Of a stretch of DNA of 64,000 nucleotides, positions 23,601 through 34,927 are shown in pieces. Below the pieces are notes generated by a model, which saw only the letters and a program-made list of their open reading frames with translations, had not been told where the DNA came from and made no database searches. Source of the DNA: Enoplolaimus lenunculus. Lineage: Eukaryota > Nematoda > Enoplea > Enoplida > Thoracostomopsidae. Positions within the stretch are counted from its first letter, which is position 1; the number at the start of each line of letters is the position of its first letter. The translations under genes were made by a program, and so were the position numbers. The stretch is taken from positions 1 to 64,000 of the forward strand of contig JASANG010000708.1 of NCBI GenBank assembly GCA_030248215.1, given 5' to 3'.

Positions 23601-26600
23601 AATACGAAAAATCATGTTTAGTGAACCGAATAGGTTTTTTGATAATTCTTTGAGATAAGTATTTTGCATCTGGGAATACTGTTTTTCGCAGGTTTTATCT
23701 TGGCAAACATTCGGGACGAAAAATCAGTCTACAGCCGCAGTTGGGAAGCGCAGATTTAAATGCGACATTTTATGGGCCAAAACACAATGGAAGTAGCTGT
23801 GGAACTGTGTTGTCGTCCGGGCACATTGCGAGTAGTAGTTCGGCTTCTGCTGGTGGTGAAGGCATTTGCGAACAACCGGTTGGTTTGTCTTTAGATACCG
23901 GTTTGTGTGGATCAGAAGCTTCATCTTTGTTTGGATCATACAGGCCGTCTGCGTCCACGGTAGGAATCGATTATTCATCGTCTGGATCTGCAGGTGGTCA
24001 TCAAGACCAGCCGGGGTTCGGTACTTCCGGGTTTGGTCCTGGTTCCGGTTCGTCAATGATGCCATTGGGCTCGGCGACAATCCTGCAGAGCGGTGGTGTT
24101 GCGCCTCGTAAACACATATTATCGGTGTCAACGTATCAAATGTGCATTTTGATGCTGTTTAATTCACGTGATATACTAACGTTTCAAGTAAGCTGGATGA
24201 AGAGTCATTAATGTTAGGTCTAATTTGTGTTCACTAGTAAATCACGAGGTGGCGTGTACTTTTTCCGCAAAATTTAACAATTGATCATTGGGTTATGGGT
24301 TGAAGATGGTTAACTGCACTTTAACGTTAAGTTTTTGTTAATATTTTTAAATTATAAAATCGTTCTGTTTAAGGAAATTCAATCGGAAACTGATATTCCA
24401 ACAAAGGATTTAAATCGTGCGCTTCAGTCTCTTGCGATGGGCAAAGCAAGCCAACGAATTTTAGTACGACGACAAGCATCGTCTGGAGCGAGTAATAGTG
24501 TAGTTTCTTCCGCTGCAAATGGATTTGCTGGTTCGAAAGACATTGGTATGTTTTCACTGAAGTATAGCAATGATAAGGTTGTCAATTCGTCGGCATCAAA
24601 AAGCGTAGTTTACTTCAAGATTCGGTTTATATTTCTTTGAAATGTTTAGGGAACGCTTCACTTATAGACACATCATTGCAATACCTCTGCCTCTTTTTTG
24701 TTATGTGTATTAGTTTGTCTTTTTTATAGCAAGTGACGATGAATTCTACGTTAACGATTCGTTTACTTCGAAATTACACCGAGTTAAGATTCAAACTGGT
24801 TAGTTTTTGTCATCCAATATTGTACTGTCGCGTTTAGTAATGGTTTTTTCGAGCAAAATAACGCAGTATTTGTGATATTGCATCATGTTATAACATAAAG
24901 TCATTACTGCTTGCATTCACCACCAGGGTGCAATCGGAATTCCGATTCCGATTGAAATTCCGATTCAAAACGAGTTCCGATTCCGATTGCACAATCAATC
25001 GGAATCGGAATTTCCACATTTTAATTTTAGGCCAATTTGTTGTGATATGTTGTTTAAAAATTCCGCGTCATTTATGAATTAAATTGTTTTCGATGACTTA
25101 ACTATCAATAATTGAATGTAGTTTAGTTTTACAGAGCCAAATAATGATTGCCAATTTCTTCATGGGACAATTTTGAAAATTGTTGCCAGCCAACAGACAC
25201 CCATGATCAATATTAACTTGTTTATCCAACTATTCAGCTTTGCATCCTGTTCACCACTCTGCGTAGTTTCTTTGTCTTGAAGATCCGAAATAGAAAACGC
25301 CATCTCTATCTATTTATGTTGATTCTCGTGCCAAACCAGGCAAAGCGAAAAGTTTTGCAAACGGCGAGTTAGGTGCATATATTTGGTATATATTATATAC
25401 ATGCAAAACTGTACGTTTACTGAATTATAATTGTTAGCAGGGATGGGCGGTCACGGACTCGGTCTCGGCAAGTGTCGGGATGTTGTTGATCTCGGCCTCG
25501 ATTTTTCAGAGTCTCGGTAGTTTGCAAATCGAGACCAAAGAAATGAAAAAGCGACAAACAATTGCTATTAAATGAGCTGGTTTGAGTTGAAGAAAGGACC
25601 AAGCAATGTTTTGCTCCAATTTTGGATTAAATGTATATATGTGGACAGCGTAAAATTGGGTACTTTACTTCCCTCCACACTAATTGTTTTAATAGAAGGC
25701 TCAACTTCCCCCAAAACAATTATTTTGTTACATTATGACATGGATGGCTTAGGCTTAGGTATACGCTTCAGCATAGACATGGTGGTGTGGAAGTAAACAA
25801 ATAAATAAAATTGCACAATACAACCAAAGTGAATGAACTTTTTACATAGTTGATCACCAAGTAATGTTTTCATTAATATTGGCACTGACGGTCGCATATA
25901 ATCCGCTTAAGTTTGTTTTCATATGTGTGCATAGTTGGTGATAGTTTTGTGGAAGTTTTCAATTGTTGTCATCGTCTTTTATAATTGTAGTTGGTGATAG
26001 TTTTGTGAAAGTTTTCAATTGTTGTTGTTGTTGTCCCACCATTCCTAAATGATAAATAAATTAAAAAATACAGTTCGGCGGCGATTTATCAGTTTTACTC
26101 TATGAATTAAATGACAATTCTGAGCAGATAAAAATATTCAAATTTTTGTTATAAAAAATCTTATTTTTGTATTCGGTAACGGTTGAAAATTGACCGACAC
26201 CGAGACCAAAAGTCTTGGTATGTTGGGTCTCAGTTTTGCTCTTGCCCTTGGCCAACACCGCCCATACCTGTAGCATATATTTTTCATTTTTATAGTGTCC
26301 GCCAAAGGGGAGTCGGAACCTGAACGTGCCGAAACTAGGTACAAAGTCGATGAAGACCGAAAACATGAAATTGAAGCTGCTATTGTTCGAATTATGAAAT
26401 CACGAAGGCGACTGAGTCATGTTGCATTGATGACTGAGGTAATAATTTATTTCGTTATCAGTAAGGAAGATTATCGGTGTGTCTAGTGGCAGTTTTAGGC
26501 TTAGTGTACCTGAAGTTTTTCAAAAACATGGTCATATAACTTAAAAGAGTACTCATGGAAAACTAGATTTCAGTGCATGATAGTCTTAATATCTAGTGAG

Positions 26601-27686
26601 TTATGTAGGCTGGTTTAGCAAAAATAAGACTGGCTTGTAAGACCCGATTTGTTTTCCGTAATATTTTGTAGTCGAGCTCTTTGAAATTTTTCAGGTCACC
26701 AATCAACTGAAATCAAGATTTGCACCAAATCCAAACGCGATTAAAAAGCGAATTGAAGGATTGATAGAACGTGAATATTTATCGCGGGATCCAGCAGACA
26801 GGTAACAGAATAGAATTTTGGCAGCCTAAACTTCGGAAATGTCACATCTGGTTAACTTCGGAAGTGTCACATCTAGTTAACTTCGGAAATGTCACGTGTG
26901 GTTGGTTAAGTAAGGCATTGCCGATGGCACAAGGTTTGCGAGTGGGAATCATTTTGCCTGGGTGCAACCAGTACTAAAATACCAGATCCGGCTACTTAAA
27001 TATCCGGCTCCGACAGGTGCCAAAGCTTTGCAGATCAGAATTTCGTGTTTTGTTGGAGTCAGAACCAGTTAATTTGGTAGTACCTGCCTTTTACTGAAGG
27101 GTCGCTAAAATGATTTTGCATATGAATACCTTGGACACGGTACTTGGGGTCTAGTGTGAAAATTAAAAGTTAAGATAATCTTAAGTATTGTAATGTTTGA
27201 ATAGTTTTCAAATACTGCAGGGGCATAATATGAAAAGAACGCTTGACGTCAAAATTGTTTATCTTAGTTATTATTACTGGCCCTCTCGCTCTTCTTATTT
27301 TTGGCGACTTTTTGCCAGGATACCCCGGGGAGGCTGAGTTAACTGAAAAGTTTTATCACTGTCAGACTAATATACACTCGTAAGATTTAAGCTGGTCTTA
27401 AATACGGGTTCATTTTTATTTTTTAGATTTTGATGCCCACCCCACTCTAAAAATAAGCAGGGCATCCACATGATTGAATAAGAGCAAGAGGTGAAATTGG
27501 CTGTGTGGTAGGGGACCAAACATAGAGAACCCGCTTTACAGCAGCGTTCGTGTTTTGCTTTAAACGAAAATGAGTTGTGTAATTTGTACTAGTTGAGTTT
27601 AGTTTCATAAAGCTCGTACAGATGTGGTAGATAAATTTATAATTGATTGTTATTGTTTTAGAAAACTCTACAATTACGTTGCTTAA
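14611..27686 (+). CDS. CUL3: Cullin-3, scaffold of BTB-CUL3-RBX1 ubiquitin ligases (18 exons)
   Basis: Exons: 14611-14670, 15322-15519, 16081-16194, 16407-16567, 17463-17577, 17852-17983, 18216-18312, 18840-18991, 20167-20343, 21845-22015, 22532-22639, 23094-23212, 23692-24187, 24374-24545, 24730-24798, 26296-26438, 26695-26801, 27662-27686. All introns are GT-AG and all phases join, giving 871 residues against 768 in human CUL3. The N-terminus [16 protein letters not shown] and [20 protein letters not shown] contact BTB adaptors; [13 protein letters not shown] and [13 protein letters not shown] belong to the cullin homology domain; [11 protein letters not shown] holds the expected neddylation lysine (about K815). 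The last exon is only 25 nt and restores the family ending RKLYNYVA. The extra length is mostly a Ser/Gly-rich insertion (about residues 565-673, exon 13) between FYGP and RKHIL. No defects were seen, so it should be functional. Confidence 0.97.
14960..15270. repeat. CCGG-rich repeat remnants in CUL3 intron 1
   Basis: Blocks such as CGACCGGATATTCGGTTCCG, ACCGGGTTCCGGATG and ATCCGGTTGGTATACCGG resemble other CCGG-rich stretches in the window. Ends and target sites are not recognisable. Confidence 0.3.
16616..16920 (+). mobile_element. Two hAT-like fragments in CUL3 intron 4
   Basis: The first begins at 16616 with CAGGGTGGCAACAAAGGTTC; a relative starts near 49333 (CAGGCTGGCAACAAAAGTT). The second begins near 16790 with CAGAGATCGGCGATC and continues with GTCTCGG and CAGATCGAGACCAAAC blocks of the CAGGGATGGGCGGTC family. 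Neither shows a second end. Confidence 0.45.
19638..20090 (+). repeat. Three diverged tandem copies of a 175-bp repeat in CUL3 intron 8
   Basis: The landmark AAGCCTRAWTTARGACTT appears near 19658, 19833 and 20008, 175 bp apart each time. It is followed each time by a TTATTA-containing block and GGGTNCGAG before the next copy. Confidence 0.7.
20820..21231. mobile_element. Complete hAT-like MITE, TAGGGATGTGCCGAT family, perfect 8-bp TSD
   Basis: Element of 412 bp with inverted ends TAGGGATGTGCCGAT and ATCGGCACATCCCTA. It is flanked on both sides by TTTAATAC (20812-20819 and 21232-21239). This is the hAT signature. No coding capacity. It lies in CUL3 intron 9. Confidence 0.92.
24924..25249 (+). 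mobile_element. Complete hAT-like MITE, perfect 8-bp TSD
   Basis: Element of 326 bp beginning CAGGGTGCAATCGGAATTCC and ending CTTTGCATCCTG. Both flanks are TTCACCAC (24916-24923 and 25250-25257). Same family as 10170-10578. It lies in CUL3 intron 15. Confidence 0.92.
25438..26270 (+). mobile_element. hAT-like MITE, 833 bp, CAGGGATGGGCGGT ends
   Basis: The left end CAGGGATGGGCGGT matches the right end ACCGCCCATACCTG as an inverted repeat with one mismatch. Near each end are GAGACC blocks typical of this family. The flanks do not show a clear 8-bp duplication. It lies in CUL3 intron 15, where it and the 24924 element make up over three quarters of the intron. Confidence 0.8.
26829..26905 (+). 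repeat. Three tandem copies of a 25-bp repeat in CUL3 intron 17
   Basis: CTTCGGAAATGTCACATCTG with GTTAA follows in three consecutive copies that differ by a few bases. Confidence 0.85.
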
Positions 27687-28934
27687 ACATTTGCCGCCAT
27701 ACTGTGTATCGCAACTAACACTCATTTAATTTGGTGGTGTGCAGCCATAAATTTGCGGAAAAAAATCTCGATGGATAATTCTAACTGGTTTGCTTGAAAC
27801 AAACTAAACTTTAGTATCGTTGGACTTGTAATATAAAACTGACTTTGTGGTGCATGGATCGAAAACACGACGCGGTTTGGCTTTTCGCAGGATTGGGGGG
27901 AGGGGTGTGAACGTATATTTAGCTGAATGGGACTGTCGTCAAGAAGCAACACAAGATAAACTTGGGTGCGATCGTATGATGATATAACATCTGATGGTCC
28001 GTGTTAATTACAGGAGCTTGCCCATTGGGAGATAGGCAGACCGGTGCTCTTATGAACTAGGAAGCTTAGAAAGTGTATATTTAGGTTTGCGCTTAATTTT
28101 ACATTTAGCTTTAGGCTTAGTGGTTAAGCCGTTATAATTGGACATAACTAATAATAATAATTATAATGATGTTTTTGTTAAATGAATATATTATAATGTT
28201 GTGGCCTGGAAATATACAGAACGCACCACTACTAGTTGAATCCGGTAGTACATTTAGACTTTAAATTTATGTAAATTTCGACAAACCTTGAAATCTAACG
28301 GAATATTATTGAAGCATTGGATCTGGCAGACGGTTTTAGCATATCTTGTTATCATTGCCATATTTGTGTACTCCATATAGTTTTTACATAGTACAAAAAA
28401 TAAATTGTCCTAAAATTTCAAGACTCCTACTTTGTTCAATTTTCAAGACTTAAATGTCTTTCATTTCAGACGTTAATAGCCTTAAACAGCTCAGGAAATT
28501 GTGTCTGAAATGATTAAAACATAAATGTTATTTTCAGAAAATTACCGTTGCCAACTTTATGAGACATTAATTTTTTCCTTAGAAGAAAAAGTTGTCTATT
28601 CAAGAGTTAATTTTCTGATCTATGTGTATGTAAAGCAATTGCTGCGTTTATATTCTTGCGAGTATATATAAATATTCAAAATATTTTGGGTTGAGCTGAA
28701 GCTCACGCCAACCTAACTTTACTTACTAGACATATGTTAGGTTGTTGAATTTATTTGGTAGAGCTTTGACCCCCGGAGTCGTTTCATGAAAATCTTTGTC
28801 TTATATTTCACTATTTCAGACAATTGTACTTAACAATGTTGCATTTTAGTAATATAATAAACTGGACGTGTCTGTACGATTTTGAGCAGATTGCTCTGGC
28901 ATCAAATCCGTTTGTATTGTCAGAGTGCGGGTAC

Positions 28935-29025
28935 ACTGCAAAAAAATGGTGAGTCAAATTGACTCTTCGAAATAACCTTTTCGAGACAACACAAACTGAG
29001 TCAAATTCGACTCTGCCAGAGTGAA
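28935..29025 (+). mobile_element. One arm of the palindromic GAGTCAAATTGACTC MITE
   Basis: CACTGCAAAAAAATGGTGAG followed by TCAAATTGACTC and CTGAGTCAAATTCGACTCTG matches one arm of the near-palindromic element at 44667-44893. The second arm is missing. Confidence 0.6.
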
Positions 29026-29739
29026 TAAAAACGTTATATTTTGCTGCCAACACGATTATGGCGTGCATATTTTCACAAGAAATCTATCGGATGTTACGGC
29101 GCAATACACCAGCCCCGAAGGTAAAGTCACGGCGTAAATTTTTACCGCCTGTAATTTCTCAAAAATTACACCGTTGTAATTTTCACCCTCAGAACTTTTC
29201 TCCCACAGAAAAGTTACACCAGCCACGGCGTAACTTTCCCCACGGAGAAATGACACTGTTTCAATTTTTCCCTCCAGACATTATGAGATAAAAAGCAGAT
29301 GAATACTTTTCGTAAAAATAATAAACGATTGCAAACATTGAAATCATCGGTCTTTTGAAAATAATGAAATAAAAATCTAGGGTCGTTCAAAGTTATGCTA
29401 ACTTAATAATAGTTGGTTGTTTTTTAAATTAATCAAAAATCAATTAAGTTTCGTCCATAAGCCTCCGAATTTAAAATTATGTATAAATTTCAGAAAAACC
29501 ATGATTTCAAAGCCATGATCGGCACAATCCGCTGACAAAATCGCGTTCCACAAACCAATTGTGAATTTAAATAAAATGGCTCATTAATTTACATAGGTGT
29601 TTCGTACCAACGTGTTTCTATCTACACGATGTAGCATCCAGATGTTTTTCCAAGAATTTGAAAGACGGAAATTCCGCAGCCTCCTCCAGAGGTGAACAAC
29701 AACGAAAAACTTTATTTAAAAAAGACAAATTATCTTCAA

Positions 29740-30430
29740 GTCCTCCCTTTGGTCCGCCCAGACGCCTTATTGTTTATTAGTCGTGTACAATATACAGGAA
29801 TTGGAATTCGCAATTTAATGATAGTTTCACCTCACTCTTCCCCGCATATTCAAAAAATCATTACTTGTGAGCTTGTTAGATGAATTGGACTTCATCGACT
29901 TAATCATACAAAACGAATTTGTCTTTTGCTTGAGGTTATAAAATTCGGGTAATTCTGGTTTCAGTCTTTGAACCTTGCTATTTGTTTTCTCGTATGCTAT
30001 ATACTTAAGTTGGAATTCAGACAACTGAACAGTTTTTCAAGGCCTCACATACTGGTTCAGTGTAGAAGTTGGAACTCACACAATTAAACAGTTGTTCAAG
30101 GCCTGACATATTGGTTCAGTCTATAGACCCTCTCTCCACCCCAAATGTCCCGCGAGCCATTGCAGAGATTGGAACTGATCCATCTGATCAACTGTAGTTT
30201 TAATTTTTGCTTGAGGTTATAAAATTTAAGTGACCTCATTTCATTCTTTGGAACCTCCCTCTGCCCCAAATGCCCTGTTATTTATTCGTGCGCTAAATAC
30301 AAAAATTGTAGTTCACTTAACTCAATAGTTTTTGCAAGTTTGTTTTCAGCCTTTGGACTCACCCTCTGTCTCACATGTCCTGCCATTCATTACTTGTGTA
30401 ACATATATCGCATAATTCCGTTGTAATAAT
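29740..30430 (+). repeat. Worn tandem repeat area
   Basis: Variants of CCCTCTGYCCCAAATGYCCTG appear near 29742, 30126, 30262 and 30357, and CAAGGCCTSACATAYTGGTT near 30038 and 30098. Divergence is high and unit length irregular. Confidence 0.4.
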
Positions 30431-32164
30431 TAAGTAAAAGTTTTTAATTCGAAAATTTACAAAAAAAACAAAATAAAATATGTATGAAAAGTTTCTCTAA
30501 CGATTGCAGAATACGATCTGCATGCAGGAATGTTGCGTGCAATTCAGACATCTGATAAAAACGGTTCACCAAAACTCTATGTTTTAACAAACAAACACAC
30601 TGCTTCTGGTGTTCAGTACCAGGCACAAAAAGCGAAGGCATAGTGCAGGGTCAACCAGATTTTTATTCAGATCAGCGTAATTATGATATCACATGCTATC
30701 CAGATTTTTTTATAGCTTTGCGTCGCTACGATATCACATGCTAATTTGTTAACCTAGGTCCACCTGTTACTTACAAACTACACACTGAAATTTTAATGCC
30801 TGAAATAAGCTACTTCAAGCGGCAAATTTTAAAAAAGTAATCGTAACATAAATTAGAAATTTTTAAATATCGACTATTTACTTAGGACACGTTTTGTAAA
30901 AATATTAATTTGCATACGCCATTATAATATATTTTTTGTTGCTAATGCGTTAAAAGGATGTTCTTTGCACAGGTTTCCCAATTTAATGAAACTTCGAAAC
31001 ATAAGAAGTTTGAAGCGTGAAATTTAATTGAACGAAATCATCAATTGTAGAGTTAAAGTTAGCGTTCTAAAATACCTTCAAATCAGTTTGACGGATTAGT
31101 CTCGTTCCCGTAGCTAGAGGGGGTAAGGCGGGCTCAGCCGCCTAAAAAATTTTTGCCCCCCACCGTCCACAAAAATTTTAACCTTGTTTATCAGTCACCC
31201 AATACCCTTGTATGCCCCTCCTGAAAATTTTTTAGCCCCCTAGCAAAGTGAGTTAGATTGGACCTGATTAGTTTATTCTATCGGTTTGTTTACTTGAAAC
31301 GATATGCACCAAAATGATTAACTGGAACAATTCCAAAATTACGTAAGTATTGCTGGCGGTCCAGTGTGTACAAATGGATTTCATTGGTCTGTTTTGGTTT
31401 TGTGACGTTTGAATTAACAATCATGGCGTTCCGCTTTCTTGTTTCAAAATATTTTTTATGTTTCCAGCGAAATACTATTGAAAGTGCAATTAACCCTTTG
31501 GTATGTAAATCATTGTTCGTCATCTTATTTCGGTGATGTTTATATTTAACAGTTTCACATTTTTGCCGCATGGAATATTTTTCATTTTTGATATTTAATT
31601 TAATGTTAAAATTGTGGCGCATGATACTTTAGTGCCTGCCGTTTGTGCGACTGGAAAAGAGTGACTAAAATTTTATATTAGACAACATTTTTTACTAAGA
31701 CTTAAGTACGTTTTAGGTTGACACTTTTTCAATGCTTAGGTTTATACGCCTAAGCCTAGGAGTATGCTTATTAATGTACGCCTTAAAATTAACATTTTAA
31801 AATTGTTGTTTAACCGTTTGTTCATTCAACATATTCATTTTTTACACGTCTTGTTTCATTCACTGCTGTTTTCCTTTTATCGCTTCTTGATTTTCTAATG
31901 TTTTGGTTTGAATTTTGAAGACAGTTTATCGTTTTAACATATTTTGAAAAAAATTCCGGTTGAAACAAATCAAAATTTTGGTGATTCTGATTATGCGTGT
32001 CTTCAATCACCGTGTTTCTCTTTGTACGTCTTGTTATGTACTGGAGCTTTCCTTTGTCGCTCATCTTTTTTTCCGATGCACCCAGGTTTGAATTTTGCAT
32101 AAACAGTTTCTTGTATCCGAACATCTTTCAATGTTTAAATTTAAAATGGATGTATGTTCAGCAA

Positions 32165-33851
32165 CTACGCGTTTACACCACCAGCGGCTTCATTAGCAGT
32201 TGACCCTGTGGCTGAATTGACTTTCGCCAGCGAACCGGCACGACTCATCGATTTACGGCGTCGAAAATCGCCCAAAAACGTTGAAAATTTGTCGACAATT
32301 ACACTGACAGGCAACGCCATTAAAACGACGCCACAGATCGAAGCGGCAGCGGCAACAAACTTACCCGGCAACGATTTTGGAGGGGCATCAGCGAAACTGA
32401 AGTAGGTCACTGAAATTTTTGAGATTAAATTATTTTTTGCTGATATTCATATTTTTAGTATTGTCGCCAAACTGGTTGTACCCGCATACTTCGGAAGTAC
32501 ATATGTTAACAAAATTTAAATATTAATTTTAAGCTAAAGGCACTACCATATAAAGCCATTCACGCAAAGGCTGCTCCGGATCCAGTGGGGCTTGAACCCG
32601 CAATGCAAAGATTACCGGTTCGCTACTCCAATCACTGAACTACACAGCAATGCAAACTTTTCAACTGAATGGACGGACCTATATATACCGTAAGTTTGGT
32701 CCAAAATATAAGCGTATATGAAAACGCCTCGAAACTGGATGAGCTGGAGGGTGCTTCTAAGAATTTTGTAGAATTTTATGTTTTCAGGGCTGTTGTAAAA
32801 CTTGCTCTCTGTATATACTAAGTTAGTTTAGGCGAAACAAATCTGACCCATGTCTAGACTGAGCCACAATATATCACTTCAATTCTACAATTGGAATTAT
32901 ATTGACAATTCGCGTTTTCAGAACTGCGTAGAACTACTGGTGCTCATGTTTTAAAGACACTAATTTCTATTAAATTTCATATCCTACTGTATATTTATGC
33001 TGGTTATGTATGTGTCCTGAAAACGTTAACTCTATTAAATTCCGTTAATTGGTAATATTTAAACTCAAATTTTCATTCAGCCGACATTACTTTTATGCCG
33101 AGTACAACAGCGTGAACGAAGATTGTGAAAAATCAAACGCAAGTTTAGCACTAAATGTTAAAACAAAATTTTAGCTTTGATTCCTGTTGGAAACAAAGTC
33201 CTGAATGCACCGCTTTGTATCAAGCAGTGGCTCTGAGGCACGTGCCGTGTCAGCCTTATGGTTAACAATCAGGCACCGGAGCCGTACGTCGCTTACCAAT
33301 TGACCACCACACGGCTTCCGGTATCGAATGATAAGGCGTCGATGACACGTGCCCCTCGGCGTAAAACAGCATTGTCCCAAACAGCAACGTCGCCATAAAC
33401 AAATACACAAACAACAACACAAATTCAGGTATACAATCTTGTAAACAACTGCCCAATACTTTAAAACTAGACTCGTATCGTGCCAGTTTCATAATTCGAA
33501 ATACACGCAACGCACGAAATACTCGCATAACTTGCAGTACCGACAACGATCCGCCGTGATTTGATTTCGCTAAATTTGCAATCGTTTCGACGTATGCCGG
33601 AAGTAACGCGAGCAAATCAATAATTGACATTATTTGACGCATAAATGCAACGCGATTCGGTGCAGCGATTAATTTCGTCACAAATTCGAGGGTAAACACT
33701 GCAGTGCATGACCAGTCTAGCGTATAGAGAACGATGACTCCAGTGGCCGACATGTGGGTGTCATGGAACGCTTCTCGAAGCTCAATACTGTACGAAAAAC
33801 AACAACAAAATAACAATAATAATACTAATTATATTCATAATAATAGTGCTA

Positions 33852-33924
<73 letters not shown>

Positions 33925-34873
33925 GCAGCTCCTGAAAGGATCAGAGAGACGGGAAACGGGCGTAATATTTGCCAAATAGTATGGACCGGATAATTTTGAT
34001 ATGCACATTAACTTTTACTTTGTCTCGTTTGTAACGAAATAAAATCATTGTAAGTACTACGAAAACAATTTTGAGAAAACTCATGTTAACCCAATTTTTT
34101 ACAAATGTTATGCTAGCAACTCACCGCTAACACACAGTGGGTAGTGTTTAACACAACTACTCCGCGTATACGTAGTCCAAAACCTACAAAAGACGTGGTA
34201 GATCTTCGAACTTGAGCACTAAACTATTATACTAACGACCATCCGTGCCGTAGTCTCAAAATCAAATTCTAGCTCGAAAGAAATGCGGCAAAGGACCAAA
34301 CTCATAGTATTTTCAGCTACTTTTGAAAATCTCGTGAAAATGGCAAACTAAATGTATTATTGAAAAGAAATCAGTGAAGTTAGCGTAGAAACTACATATT
34401 TATAACTAACTAGTCCCAAGCAGGAGTCGAACCGTTGCCCAATAACCCATACGCTGTCCACTTGTAACCAAGCTGCCAATTAACTGCGCAAAAGGCAACG
34501 TTTACAACCGGATATCTATGCATTTCATACCATATACATAGATTTGTATACGTGTTAAGTACGTAACACGTACAATACTCATGCAAACCAAGCTGCCGAG
34601 ATAACACACGAAAGTCAAATATAGAAATTAGAAAATCCGGGGGGATTCTTGCCTAAACAACGGGGGGCATGTTCTGTAAAACTAAAAGCTAAGTAAGCTC
34701 CAATTTTTTTCACTGGGATTTGGAAGTAAATTTTCATTTAAGATAGCTAAGCAAAACAATTTTCAACTTGCTTCCCGACCAAATATTCAAGAAAAAATCG
34801 ATTGTAAAATCAATACCCCAAGAATTTGACATATTTTAAAAGAGACGGCCTCCAGGCCGTCTCAATAATATTA

Positions 34874-34927
<54 letters not shown>

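Larger units (their letters stand above)
27687..32164. other. Intergenic region between CUL3 and the Kv gene (convergent 3' ends)
   Basis: No convincing coding exon was found. The CUL3 3' UTR should occupy the left part; an AATAAA lies at about 28399-28404. Recognisable repeats are a MITE arm at 28935-29025 and a worn tandem area at 29740-30430. The rest shows nothing identifiable. Confidence 0.45.

Noticed and set aside
27366-27390. Alternative CUL3 last exon giving R-L-I-Y-T-R-K-I
   Set aside because: Right length, but the exon at 27662-27686 gives RKLYNYVA, the conserved cullin ending.
29056-29291. Short overlapping ORFs with repeated GTAACTTTTC motifs
   Set aside because: They appear to come from a worn inverted repeat (CCGTAATTTC / GAAAAGTTAC blocks) rather than from coding sequence.
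33734-33979. Poly-asparagine ORF on the plus strand
   Set aside because: It is the (TAA)n microsatellite read in the AAT frame, antisense to Kv exon 3 and its intron.
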